From Asterionellopsis glacialis (lineage: Eukaryota; Bacillariophyta; Plagiogrammaphyceae; Rhaphoneidales; Asterionellopsidaceae), in contig WKLE02005496.1 in the NCBI GenBank assembly GCA_014885115.2, positions 1-29,580 on the forward strand: a DNA stretch of 29,580 nt, in the 5' to 3' direction. Both the position numbers and the translations under genes were made by a program. This document shows positions 18,946 to 28,810 of this stretch, piece after piece. The notes beneath the pieces were generated by a model that ran no database searches, had not been told where the DNA came from, and was given only the letters and a program-made list of their open reading frames with translations. Positions within the stretch are counted from its first letter, which is position 1. Each line of letters starts with the position of its first letter.

Positions 18946-20153
18946 ATTTTTTCAGCTATGATGTTGTTCCGACGAGAAAGAAAAGAATTTGTCTCTTGTT
19001 ATCGATGCTTGCTAGTAAAACCTGTGCAGTCTGTGATGATTATCTTCTAGAGCGACAAGCTCAAACGAACTTTATTGTTCTCGAATTGGCAGTTTCCTAC
19101 TAAGTACTGAGGGTCGTTTCCACTTGTTCTTCTGCCGATGTTGTTAGCGATGTTCGTCACGTCTGCATTTTCCAAATCCTTGCAATCATCATGAATCATC
19201 ATCTCTGATGTTTGTAGGATAGGAGTAGGTCCGGATGTCGATACGTACCGTACGTAGGATTTTTAAAAGCATCGTCATCTGTACCTGGTATAGGTATTAG
19301 AATGTACATGAACGTGAGACTTCGTAGGACTACAGACAGTAACTGAATGCGTCTTACTCCCGCGGATAAATAGCCTTCATCTATTTTATGAGAATAAAAA
19401 TATCTTAGAGATATTTTGTATTCGTGCGTCCGATGCCGATGACACAACCTCGCGATGAACGATGACGTAAGATGACGCACAGGTCGACTAGCTGTCGAGT
19501 TCCAGAACTTTTCAGAAGTTGGCGCGTTTTTAACCGTAGAATTGTACGCAGAAAGGATACCTAAATTCTAGTTCTTTTCTTTTTGAAGAGAAATCTGTCT
19601 CTCCACAGCGTGTTGTTCATACATCTCATGAAGTAGGACCCTACATAAAAGATCTACCAGGATAAATATCACATCACACACTAGAGAGGGAGAGGGCAAA
19701 TCGAAAAATCTCTGACACCTTTTGCGACAGACGGCAGTTTTCAGTTTGTTCTGGGGTTCATCAAATTCCTACTGTAGAGAGTCTCTCGAGAGAACAGAAC
19801 CTTTTCTGACAAGACTCAACAAACGCATCTTGGATTGCTCTGAGTGGATTGAAAATTTTGGGCTTTGCGCTTTTTGTTTATATTCGTCTGGGATTGACAC
19901 CATTAAAGAAATCACAATTTGCATTGATTACATTACAGCTTTTCGTACATCAAACATAATAGAGAGAAAACGATTTGTACAAAGGAAAGAAACTTGAAGT
20001 TTTTATCGAATTCCATTCACGCGGGTTTTTAGAAACGTGCATACAGAGCTGAAACATTACTTGAGAACAATCGATGGAGAGTCAACAATATCACGGCAGT
20101 TATTGAAAATTTCTCCCTCCCTGCAAAAGAAGACAATAAAAAAAAATATAATA
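18946..20153. other. Divergent spacer, about 1.2 kb
   Basis: It contains the promoters of the DUF423 and PX genes. Other content: a loose GTACC block (19221-19302), a 9-bp hairpin AAAATATCT/AGATATTTT (19397-19417), a purine-rich run near 19682-19697 and an A-rich leader before 20154. A 91-codon frame at 19722-19997 has no recognisable content and is not called. Confidence 0.6.
19221..19302. repeat. Degenerate GTACC-family block
   Basis: Contains ACGTACCGTACGTAGG and, 30 bases on, TGTACCTGGTATAGGTA, both built from the words seen at 3034-3082 and 17805-17933. It is weaker than those clusters and may be a decayed copy. Confidence 0.4.
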
Positions 20154-23100
20154 ATGGCATCGCACTGTAGTGAATCATCTTTTTCGACGGATGATTTCCC
20201 TCATTCGACGCAAACGCCTTGGAGTGACCACGTGACAAGTACTGCCACGGTCTTGCCTTCCTTTGTGTCGACTCGTAGCCATGGCAGCACTAGCAGCCTC
20301 GCTAACAGCAGAGGAGGAGCGGGAATGACATCGGAAGCTAACAATATTCAAATACCCCACCATGGATCTCTCTGCAGGATAGATTCGAATAGTGCACCGT
20401 TAGACTATGAATACGCCATGAAAATTGCTCTCGAAAGTGGTGGGATGCACGAACTACAATTTGAAAGGAGTCATTACGAGTTTATGGCGCGCTTGTTTGC
20501 TATTCTTGATACGGAAAGTCGAGGTTCAGTAGGCCGGTCAGCCGTGATGGAATTTGTTACACTTCGATGTCCAGTCTTCTGGCGAAGAGACGAGGATTTG
20601 CGACGTCTGGGGTCGAGTCAAATTGGAAGTCCTACGTTTGACGAAGTATGGAGTGCTGTGACTATGTGTAGCCACAACAGTACGCAACCAACACAAGGAG
20701 CTGCAGCAGCAACAATTGAACTTGGGGTTGAGGGGTGGATGGTTTTTTGTAGATTTATTGCACTTGCACAATACCTCGAGGCGAAGCGTCGTTTTTCAGC
20801 TCGGCATTTGCAGCAGACAATGCGGCATAGAAATTCCCCCAGGGGGAGTGAAGTAGTTGTAGTTGATGTTCCTCCACCGGAACCTCCCACACCTTTAACC
20901 CCATCAGAGTTAGCAGACTATGAAGCAAAGGTAAAGGCACAATTGCCTCTCCCTGAATTAGACCTTGACCACAGTCTTGTGGCTGCCCATGACGCGTACC
21001 GACGCTCATATACACCTTCCAGAGGTACCTCCTCAGGAAAGGTAAAGATAAATCTATTCGGATCGTCTGCATCGTTGATGATTCCGTCGCCACTAACATC
21101 GCATTCCGGTACAGCATCCAGCAAATCATCGCGACGCAAGAATATAGAGTTTGCAGTAACTTTCATTCCTACCAGTATGGCAAACTACGATGCATGGTCT
21201 GAAGAAAATATGGTCGTTAGGCGCTCATTTGAGGACATGATTTGGTTGAATGATACTTTTACAAAACACAAGGAGTTAGGGGGGACTTTGTGCGGAAGGA
21301 TCCTTCCACCATTCCCAAATGGCAATAACAATACAGGGAAACCATCAAGTCTAGCAGATGATGCACTAACAGAATCAGGAACAGTGGAAGGCACAAAAAT
21401 TGCGATGGCAGCGGCTGCAGCAGGCGTTGATATGATCACTTCTGTTGCCAAGTCTTTCTGGGGTAGCTATGTATCGCCTTCGTCCTCAACAACATCTACT
21501 TCAGCTTTAGCAGCAGGTGTAACCTCAACTGGAAATACAATACCAAAGTCAAAGAAAAAAAGAAAGCCAGTTAGAAATGCTCTGTCTTTACCTGAAACAT
21601 ACTACAGTGTAAATTCTCCTGCTGGTAAAGCGAGACAACTGGAACGGTACTTGAATTATCTCCTGGAACACCCAGCTCTCTCAACGTCATTTCCTCTAAA
21701 CACAATCCTTAAAGCGAGCCAATCTGGTCTTGATGCAGCGAAACAGTCGCTGGATGACTATGCAAAATCTTTGAAGCAACAGCAAACGCACACCCCACAT
21801 TTAGGGGATGGAAAAATGTCGTTTTGGCCATCCTCCACTCATGCACACTCAGGAGGGTCATCTTCATCTTCCACTCCAACTTCACAGCCGAATTTGTCAT
21901 GGGTGCGTACTGCAGCACAAGCTGCAATGGCACTCAGAGTTCACGGTATTTTGGAAACGACTGGTATGCCATCTGCAAGTGCTCGGTTGCAACATGCTTC
22001 CTTACCCCATTTTGACAATGCCTCTACACGAAAATTAATGTGGGCAGAAGAAGATGGCGACAGTCGAGGGAGAAACACTGGAGTTGTCGACAGCAACAGC
22101 AGCATCAAGGCTTCATCCGTGGACGGTGGGTCCTGTGCACCAACCAGTGTAAGCGAATCCGAGCCAGGCGAGAGCTTTGAACGTGGAGTTGTCCAAGTAG
22201 AAAGTGAATTGGGAGGAGACGATGGAGTTGAACAGTCATTTGATGAAGGCTACGATTTGTTACCAGATCCTGTCCCTGCTCCAGAAAGGAGAATTCTTTG
22301 CGCGGGTAGTGTCACAGGGGAAGATTCTTCTCATTGTACAGATGGGGATTCAAGGGCATCAGGATCAGCAAAGGGTAATGCTCGGTTTCACTATGGTGGC
22401 ACTTTGCAACGGCATCGAATCACGCAAGGTATTAGCGAGGAGGCAGAATCTGCTTATCTTGGAAACTTCTCGGTTGACGAAGATATCGATAAACTGCGGG
22501 AAGTAATTGGATCAGTTGATAACACGTTATCTCGTTGCTTAACAGCAAGCGCTGGCATTGGCGCTGCAAGACGGAAGAGGCTTCGATTGCACCAGGATAT
22601 TGTGAGCGGATTCGATTCATGGGAAGGCTTACGTGGAAAATTTATTTCGCAGCGTGCTCTTCTGAAAGGAGTGTCTGGGTTAGAGCAAAGTAGACAAGTG
22701 TCCGCGGAGAGCGATTTGGAGTTGATTGATGGTGAGTTTTCTCTTTTAAAAGATGCGTGTATAATCATATGGTTGAAAACATGCAATTCCACTAATTCCT
22801 GACTTTTCGCACTCTCCAGACATTTCTTGGCAAACATCCCTTGCCAGCTCTGCCGTCTCAGCAGCGGAGGATGTAAGGTCGACAGTCCGAGCTGCTAGGA
22901 CCGCAGCGAATGCAAAGGCTGCAGCCGATTCAGCCGCTCTTGCTGCTCAAAGTGTCTGCGAGACTGGGACGTTCTCGTCGATCGACGAGGCTCGAGCTGC
23001 ACAGACTCGGGCGTCCATTTCCCAAAGCCATGCAATCCATGCAGCTGTGGTCGAGCATGAAGCTAATACTGCCAAACGTCGATCTGCTCTTGCCTTAGCT

Positions 23101-23799
23101 AATGATGTAAAATGTTGGAATGTCCACCGCAAACGAGAATTGCTGAGCACCTGTCTTCGGTCTGCCCGGTCGCAGCTTGAAGCTTCGCGTCGCGCTGTTG
23201 ATGCATGGTCATGCTTACGTGACGGATACTTGGGTTCTACAGTTGTCCCCTTTGCAACTACACGTAGATCCCAATCTTCTATTCCAAACCAAGATCATTC
23301 AAACCATTCAAGTGTGAATCATTCGAGTATTTTATCAGACAAAATTACCCCTTCTTCAAAGAATGATTTCGAGGATGCTACTGCTACTATTTTTGCGCAA
23401 AGTGGATCAGGCGAAGACGGAGAATCCGAAGAAAAGCCATCAATTCTACCAGTTGACCACGACTTGTTAGCGAACAACGAATGTTTTGAGCAAGACATTG
23501 CAGATGCATTCGGCTTGATGGATACGCCTTCGCAATCGCAATCTCACGAGGAGCTACCCCAATCAATATCTGTACCCTCTCTCCCGGAAAGCTCCGAAGC
23601 GGAAGGATCCTTCCACGTTCCTTTGACACAGAGTACCCAAAGTCAGGTGGAACCCGAGGAGAATGAAAAGATGAGCGCTTCTATGCAAAGCCTTGTAGAT
23701 GGGCTAATGACGTGGGGTGGACAGTATGATTCAGAAGAAGATATTGCTTTACCATCAGGAATGGCTGCAAGCATCGTGATGGAAGAAAATGGTTTGTAA
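20154..23799 (+). CDS. PX-domain sorting nexin-like protein with EH-like N-terminal region (SNX8/Mvp1-like)
   Basis: Two exons, 20154-22731 and 22820-23799, across an 88-bp GTGAGT..CAG intron, giving 1185 residues. The start is the first in-frame ATG, in an A-rich context. After a Ser-rich leader, residues ~85-225 look like a divergent EF-hand/EH-like unit (MARLFAILDTESRGSVG, later GWMVFCRFIALAQ). A PX domain begins near 328 (FAVTFI...), with RRSFEDMIWLNDTF near 354 in place of the canonical RRYSDF, and a PPFP loop near 385. About 90 low-complexity residues then interrupt it before the helix GKARQLERYLNYLLEHPAL. The C-terminal half has Ala-rich and Arg-rich helices (about 800-1010) that could form a BAR-type coiled coil, then an acidic Ser/Gln tail. 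PX domains bind phosphoinositides on endosomes; SNX8/Mvp1 act in endosomal recycling. The subfamily call is inference. Confidence 0.75.
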
Positions 23800-23968
23800 C
23801 TAGAATCAAGATGGATGTATACATTATTGTAGGTGTAAGGTACCTGCAAACAAAATATAGACGCCACAGACTAGCTAGAGACACTGTTCCTTTGGCATAT
23901 GCAATGCTTCAAAACTGACAAATGTTAAAATAATAATTATCGGCGAAACATGTTTTTCCAACTATCCT

Positions 23969-24472
23969 TTATTTTTTCTGTTCAGCTGCCCTGTTTCTGT
24001 TTCCTCTACTATTCTGCTTCTTTCCTGATGTCGAAGATTCATACGAGAAGGACGCCATGGCATCAGAAAGGCGGGCTTGTTCTTCTTCTTTGGTGTCAAG
24101 TTTGAAACCATCTTTTTCAAGTCGAGCATTGGTTTTCTTGGCTTGGATGTTAAAAGCGGCAGTTTCAGCCGATCTCTCTGTACCACCCACATCCCGTTCG
24201 TATGCAGACGCCATTGGGGGTCCGTAAGAAAAACAACGTGTACATTGGCAGTTCACACCATGTTGGAACTGCGAAGATGTACTGGTACAAGTTTCACACT
24301 TACAGTTTACTTCGTGTTGTTCAAGGTTTACAAACCAACCCATAGCAACCGAAGATCCGACAAGAGCTGGGACTTCATTAATAAACTTCCGACGAGTATT
24401 TGCCTTCTGCGAAAGGCCACAGACCGACACTGCCGCGATGATTAGCAAAAGTGCGTAAATCAATCGTGCCAT
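23969..24472 (-). CDS. Secreted or plastid-lumen-like protein with tandem CxCxxC motifs
   Basis: Single-exon gene, 167 residues. Residues 1-19 form a signal peptide (MARLIYALLLIIAAVSVCG). Residues 25-46 read TRRKFINEVPALVGSSVAMG, a twin-arginine followed by a mildly hydrophobic stretch, as in Tat-type thylakoid-lumen transfer signals. Two repeated units follow: EVNCKCETC (Cys 57, 59, 62) and GVNCQCTRC (Cys 75, 77, 80), spaced 18 residues apart. After GPPMASAYERDVGG comes a charged helix (TAAFNIQAKKTNARLEKDG) and a basic tail. The six cysteines could bind zinc or an iron-sulphur cluster, or form disulphides. I do not recognise the family. Lumen targeting is inference: the first cleavage site lacks the typical AFAP Phe. 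Confidence 0.7.
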   Translation of the reverse strand: MARLIYALLLIIAAVSVCGLSQKANTRRKFINEVPALVGSSVAMGWFVNLEQHEVNCKCETCTSTSSQFQHGVNCQCTRCFSYGPPMASAYERDVGGTERSAETAAFNIQAKKTNARLEKDGFKLDTKEEEQARLSDAMASFSYESSTSGKKQNSRGNRNRAAEQKK

Positions 24473-25198
24473 AATGCAGTAAAAATAGAAATAAAGTATA
24501 CAAGCTCGAGCGATTGAAAGTGGTACAAGTGCCCGCTTTATCTTCTTCTTATCCTACTAATAATGTTCAAACTGTAGTCCTAGCGAGCAGATTCTGGCTA
24601 AGAAAAAACAAGTTTCGTTTTGACTACTGTAACAGTGATAAGTTCTCTAACAAAATCAATAGAAGATGAGTGATGCGATGCATTTACAGTCAGTATCTGG
24701 TTTTCTTATGCCGCGGCGGATCCTGCGTTGGTGTCGAGAAAGCTCAAGTTACATACGTACGTAATGGGATGTGGCTGCTGGTATGATTTTAGCACAACTG
24801 AAAATCTACAGATAAACGTACGGGACGACAGATTACACGACTGACTCCGACTCATGCTAAGAACATAAAGATGATGAAGTGACTGGGTTTGATCCATGCA
24901 AAACTACCCAACCTCCATTGATTCCATTCATTGAAGATATGGAAGTGATTGCATCGAGCAGATTAAATGTTGAAGGAGGTTGAAATGTATCATATGATTA
25001 GCTTTCCACAACACTATTCTTGATAGCCGCCCTCCCAAGTATAGTTATGAAGCAGCTAGTAGTGTTTGTACCGGGATTCAACAACAATCACTCCTTGTGT
25101 TGAAGCAACATTACTTTTGGAGGCTCAGATGAATGACCCATCATGATCAGTTCTACTGAAGGAATATTGAAGAATTGACACTATTCCAAATTACAACC
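24473..25198. other. Gene-poor flank of the lumen-like gene
   Basis: Promoter side of the minus-strand tandem-CxCxxC gene, then AT-rich DNA leading into the CpG-free block. A 63-codon minus-strand frame at 24706-24897 has no recognisable content. No repeats were recognised. Confidence 0.55.
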
Positions 25199-26463
25199 AT
25201 GAAGTTTTTTTTCCTTGCTGTCTTTTTTACTCCTGTATTTCTTCTTCATGCTACTCTCTCTCTCTTGGTGGAAGGATTTACTTCAGTTTCCTTACCCATA
25301 CCCCTTTTATAGATCACCCCCACCAATACACAGGCTGCAGTTTCTCTGAGCAACAGCTTTAAAGAAGGATATGGTCATTACACTTTTTGTGACCAAAGTA
25401 TTTTTGATAATCTTGATGTTATCTGTAAGGACAGTCCTGTCAGCACAGATCTCACTTTAGCCATAGAGGAGACCACCTTGGGCAGAGATCATAAAGAGTT
25501 GGGTAATTTAGGTATCAGATTCATTAGAGGAATTTATTCAAGAAATAAAACCTTGATATAGGTGTGGGCAAGTCTTTGGTAGTCCACTTCATAGATAACC
25601 CATGAAATCATGTACACAGTATCAACTGCATTCAATTGGGAAAGCACTACCTGGACTACAACTCCAGTGATTTATCATTATACCTGTAAAAGAGAACACC
25701 ATACTAGTAGTTGTAGTGTTTTCCTGTTAAATCCTCAACATCAGTAAATGGTTGCAAAATAATGCACATCTTTCCCTTCTTTTGGGTTTTTAAAGCCTGC
25801 TGGTGGACCCTTGAAGTCCCTTTTTTGGTAGGATGACATCTTGAATGGTTAATGTAGGGACCAAAGGATTTTTTTCTATCATCATTGAATTTCTCTCACC
25901 CTCCATGATGGATCCAAATTACATGAGTAACAAGATTTTTTTTGGATTTTCAATGAAGGGGTAGCTACTTGTTGTCAGGACAATCACAACAATCGACCAA
26001 ATACATGACACAAAATTGATAACATAAAAAGTTCAACTTCATGAAATATTGGATGATGATACTGATTGATTGTTGGCTAATTTCATGTCCTGCTGACAAG
26101 AATATTAAAGTTTAATCTTTGACAAGCACCCAAGAACAATCCACTAAATCTCTGATCCTTGTGCAATTCCAATAACTTCAATGGCAACTCTTAGTAAAGT
26201 TTGACCTCTCACAACCAAAAACACTCATTCAAATGCTGATATTGAGGTTTATTGCTGATTTTATAAATGGAAAAGTTGATCTTGATAGGTGTCTTCATTT
26301 ATTTGTTACCACCCATTTTCTTACTTGGCACATCTCAAATTGTTTATCCCAGCCACAGGTGGTGAATACTTCAAATGAACCTTTGTGGAGTCTGAAATTA
26401 CAGGCATCATACCCATGAATGGTGGTCATTGCATTTAAGCCATTATTCAGTGTTTTTTGTTTC
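25074..26463. other. CpG desert (one CpG in 1390 bp)
   Basis: Reading every line, the only CG dinucleotide between 25074 and 26463 is at 25994-25995. The flanking CpGs are at 25072 and 26464. For comparison, noncoding 18061-18180 has seven in 120 bp. TG and CA are abundant. This is the pattern left by long-term CpG methylation and deamination of transposons or dead genes. Confidence 0.85.
25199..26295 (+). pseudogene. Decayed coding-like region of unknown family
   Basis: From the ATG at 25199 a signal-peptide-like frame runs (MKFFFLAVFFTPVFLLH...) to a TAG at 25310. The same frame continues without further stops to 25560 (for example SNSFKEGYGHYTFCDQ). Coding-like sequence then moves to the +1 frame (NLDIGVGKSLVVHFIDNP) and is broken by a TGA. 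A third stretch, 25909-26290, begins MMDPNYMSNKIFFGFSMKG and contains about eight stops in one frame. Several of these are TGA, the deamination product of CGA. The parts may belong to one gene or to several. No family is recognised. Minus-strand frames are also partly open, so strand is uncertain. Confidence 0.3.
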
Positions 26464-26804
26464 CGAACCGTTTTACTTGCAGGTACCAAGAAACACAATG
26501 CCTGTGACTGGTCAACCTGGCAGGTTACAAATGTTAGAACTGTTGCAAATGAGCATGTGCTACCATACTGCAACAATATCTGGTATGAGTTGAACTGGTA
26601 CTTCCCCCGGGTGAGTGCAGAGCTAACATGTAGAAATACCGTTCAAATGGAGTTGTGCTAATCACTGGTCCACTTTTATAGACTATGTAGACCCTGGAAC
26701 AAATTGCAACAAGGGTTGCAAATCAGGAGTTCAGTAACTGAGTGGTACACCTGTCTGTGTTATACTAGTACAAGTACAGGTAGGGCTGTGTCCTTCATAG
26801 GACC

Positions 26805-27474
26805 TATAGCTGAAGTAAGTCTCAAACGGTGTACACCGTAGAGTTGTACTGGGGCCTATGGAGAAATTAACCCATTACTCACCAAATCCCTCAAAACAGT
26901 TGCTCTCACCATGATGAATGCTCCTGCCACAATGACAACAAGATAAGAAGTGACCAGTCCCACATGGCATTATCAAGCTCATCACGGCCGATCATATGAA
27001 CCCTCAACTGTGTTCATACGATCTATTTTGATGGGAAAATCTTCATTTTCCATATTGGCCTCATCAAGATGACTACACAAACACAATGGTGCACACTACA
27101 AAATTGATCACAGTGGTTGATAAACCAGCATATGTGCAAATACTTGCACATAACTCTTTCGACAACATCACGAAGTTTTGTTTGGGGATCTCATGATGTT
27201 CATCTGACCAGTATTGGCCAAGAAATAACCAATTCACATGATTTAATTGTCAGGTGAGAAGAGACAGGAAGATGACCAACATAAAGCAGACAAAAGAATC
27301 AGTGATAGTCGTTGCAGATGCAACCAAACTGACAATCAACAGTGTACAAGAATTGTTAAATGCTCGTCATTGTGAGAGCGGCTGTTTTGAGGGATTTGGC
27401 GAGCAACAGGATAATGTCTCCGTAGGCCCCGGTACAACTCTACGGTGTACACCGTTTGGCTTACTTCAGCTGTA
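26805..27474. mobile_element. MITE-like element with ~119-bp terminal inverted repeats and TA flanks
   Basis: The left arm (26807-26922) and right arm (about 27361-27472) are reverse complements over ~115 bp with about 85% identity by eye. They begin (T/C)AGCTGAAGTAAG and share the 14-bp palindrome ACGGTGTACACCGT. TA lies immediately outside each arm (26805-26806 and 27473-27474), as for Tc1/mariner-type target sites. About 440 bp separates the arms and encodes no recognisable transposase. A non-autonomous element is the simplest reading. Confidence 0.7.
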
Positions 27475-27879
27475 GTCTACATATCAATGAGCAGGAGCTT
27501 TTTGAAAAGTTTCAGTTTCCAGTTTGAGTTTGTTCCGACCGTTTGGGTTTTTTGTCTGTCTCTCGCCTGTGCACCGACCGAGACCGGTACATACCTGAAC
27601 AATTTTCCTACGTAGCGCGAGGGGCAGTGTTTTTTTTCTTTTTTTCTGTTTCTGCTTTCTCTTGTTTCAACAGAAGCCTTCTCCCCAAGAAAGCATCGTA
27701 GTCTCGCATCAGAAAATCAACAACAACTCGATTACTTCAAGGCGTCATCAAAGAAGTCAATAGTGTGGAGAACCCATCGTTCTTGTTACTGCCGTGGCGA
27801 AATAATTGTAATTTATAGTTCACCACCGCAAACAATCTCCACTCGTGCACTAGCAACACGTTAAAACTTGAAAGTAATC
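27475..27879. other. 5' flank of the PRA1-family gene
   Basis: CpG content returns to normal here. A pyrimidine-rich tract lies near 27628-27667. No reading frame or RNA gene was recognised; it presumably holds the PRA1 promoter and 5' UTR. Confidence 0.5.
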
Positions 27880-28810
27880 ATGTCGGCATCATTACCACAA
27901 GGATCGGATGATTACCGGTATTCATCGCCGAAGCCATCAGTTTCACTAAACGCAGAAACCATACGAGTCTACATTTCCGCTGTGTAAGGTTTCAACTCAT
28001 TGTGATTAAAGTGAGCAACTGCACGAAATCTACAGTCATGATTCTAACCCTGTCGTTTTTTAACGTCTTCAATTTTACCGTTTTGCCTACATCATAAAGT
28101 GTTATGAGGATGCGAGAACGGGTCACCATCGATACAATCCGCCCCCTGCCCATGTTTCTTGGAATTAGTGGGCCTGCGTTCTGTATCTCAGCAGGAGCAT
28201 TTACACCCCCAACTCGTCACATGGATAGAACTGCATTGGAAAAGATTCGGTCACGTATCCGGCTCAATTTTGCTTTCTTTCTTTCAAATTATGCTCTTTT
28301 GACTTGTGGGGTTGCTATTGTAGTGGTAAGAGTTTGGTTTATTTTGCTGATATGGATCGTTAGAACAAAAGAAACACGAATTTCAAAGTTGTGGTAAAAT
28401 CTAATGATTTATCAATCGACCATCTTCTTCACACCACACAGGCGCTTTTGCACCCAGGCATGCTAATCTTTCTTGGGGTGCTTTGGGGACTTTGGTCCAT
28501 GCATGAGTTTATGATTTCAAACGAGCTTATTGTATTTGGAAAAAACGTATCATCTGCAATGCCAATCACTCAACGATCTTTGTTATTAAGTGCATTGTCA
28601 GTTATTGTTATCGTTTGGAAATGTCTAGCTCCATTTGTAGTTGTAGTGGTTGTTAGTGGTCTTATGATTGTAAGCCATTCAATAATGAGAGATCCCAAAC
28701 ATATTGAGAGTTCTACTGAATTTCGGCGGAGGGGTGCTGTGGATAGTGATGATGAAGGTGTTATAAGCGATGATTCTGGAGAGCTTGTAGAGCGCGGGGA
28801 TATTATTTAG
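27880..28810 (+). CDS. PRA1 (prenylated Rab acceptor)-family membrane protein
   Basis: Three exons: 27880-27983, 28100-28325 and 28442-28810 (699 nt, 232 residues), with GTAAGG..AAAG and GTAAGA..CAG introns. An acceptor at 28107-28108 is an in-frame alternative for exon 2 and would remove three residues. The central part has the PRA1 pattern: IRSRIRLNFAFFLSNYALL followed by a hydrophobic pair, HPGMLIFLGVLWGLW, then a second hydrophobic pair (SLLLSALSVIVIVW, FVVVVVVSGLMIVSH). This gives four membrane segments in two hairpins. The C-terminal tail is acidic. PRA1/PRAF proteins sit in ER, Golgi and endosome membranes and help sort prenylated Rab GTPases. The first exon alone is short and has no signal peptide. 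Confidence 0.8.

Noticed and set aside
26295..26661. Possible transposase remains on either strand next to the CpG desert
   Set aside because: Frames of 80-93 codons are open on both strands but I could not identify catalytic motifs of any transposase family.
27254..27475. 73-codon plus-strand frame inside the MITE-like element
   Set aside because: Ends within the terminal inverted repeat and shows no transposase motif.
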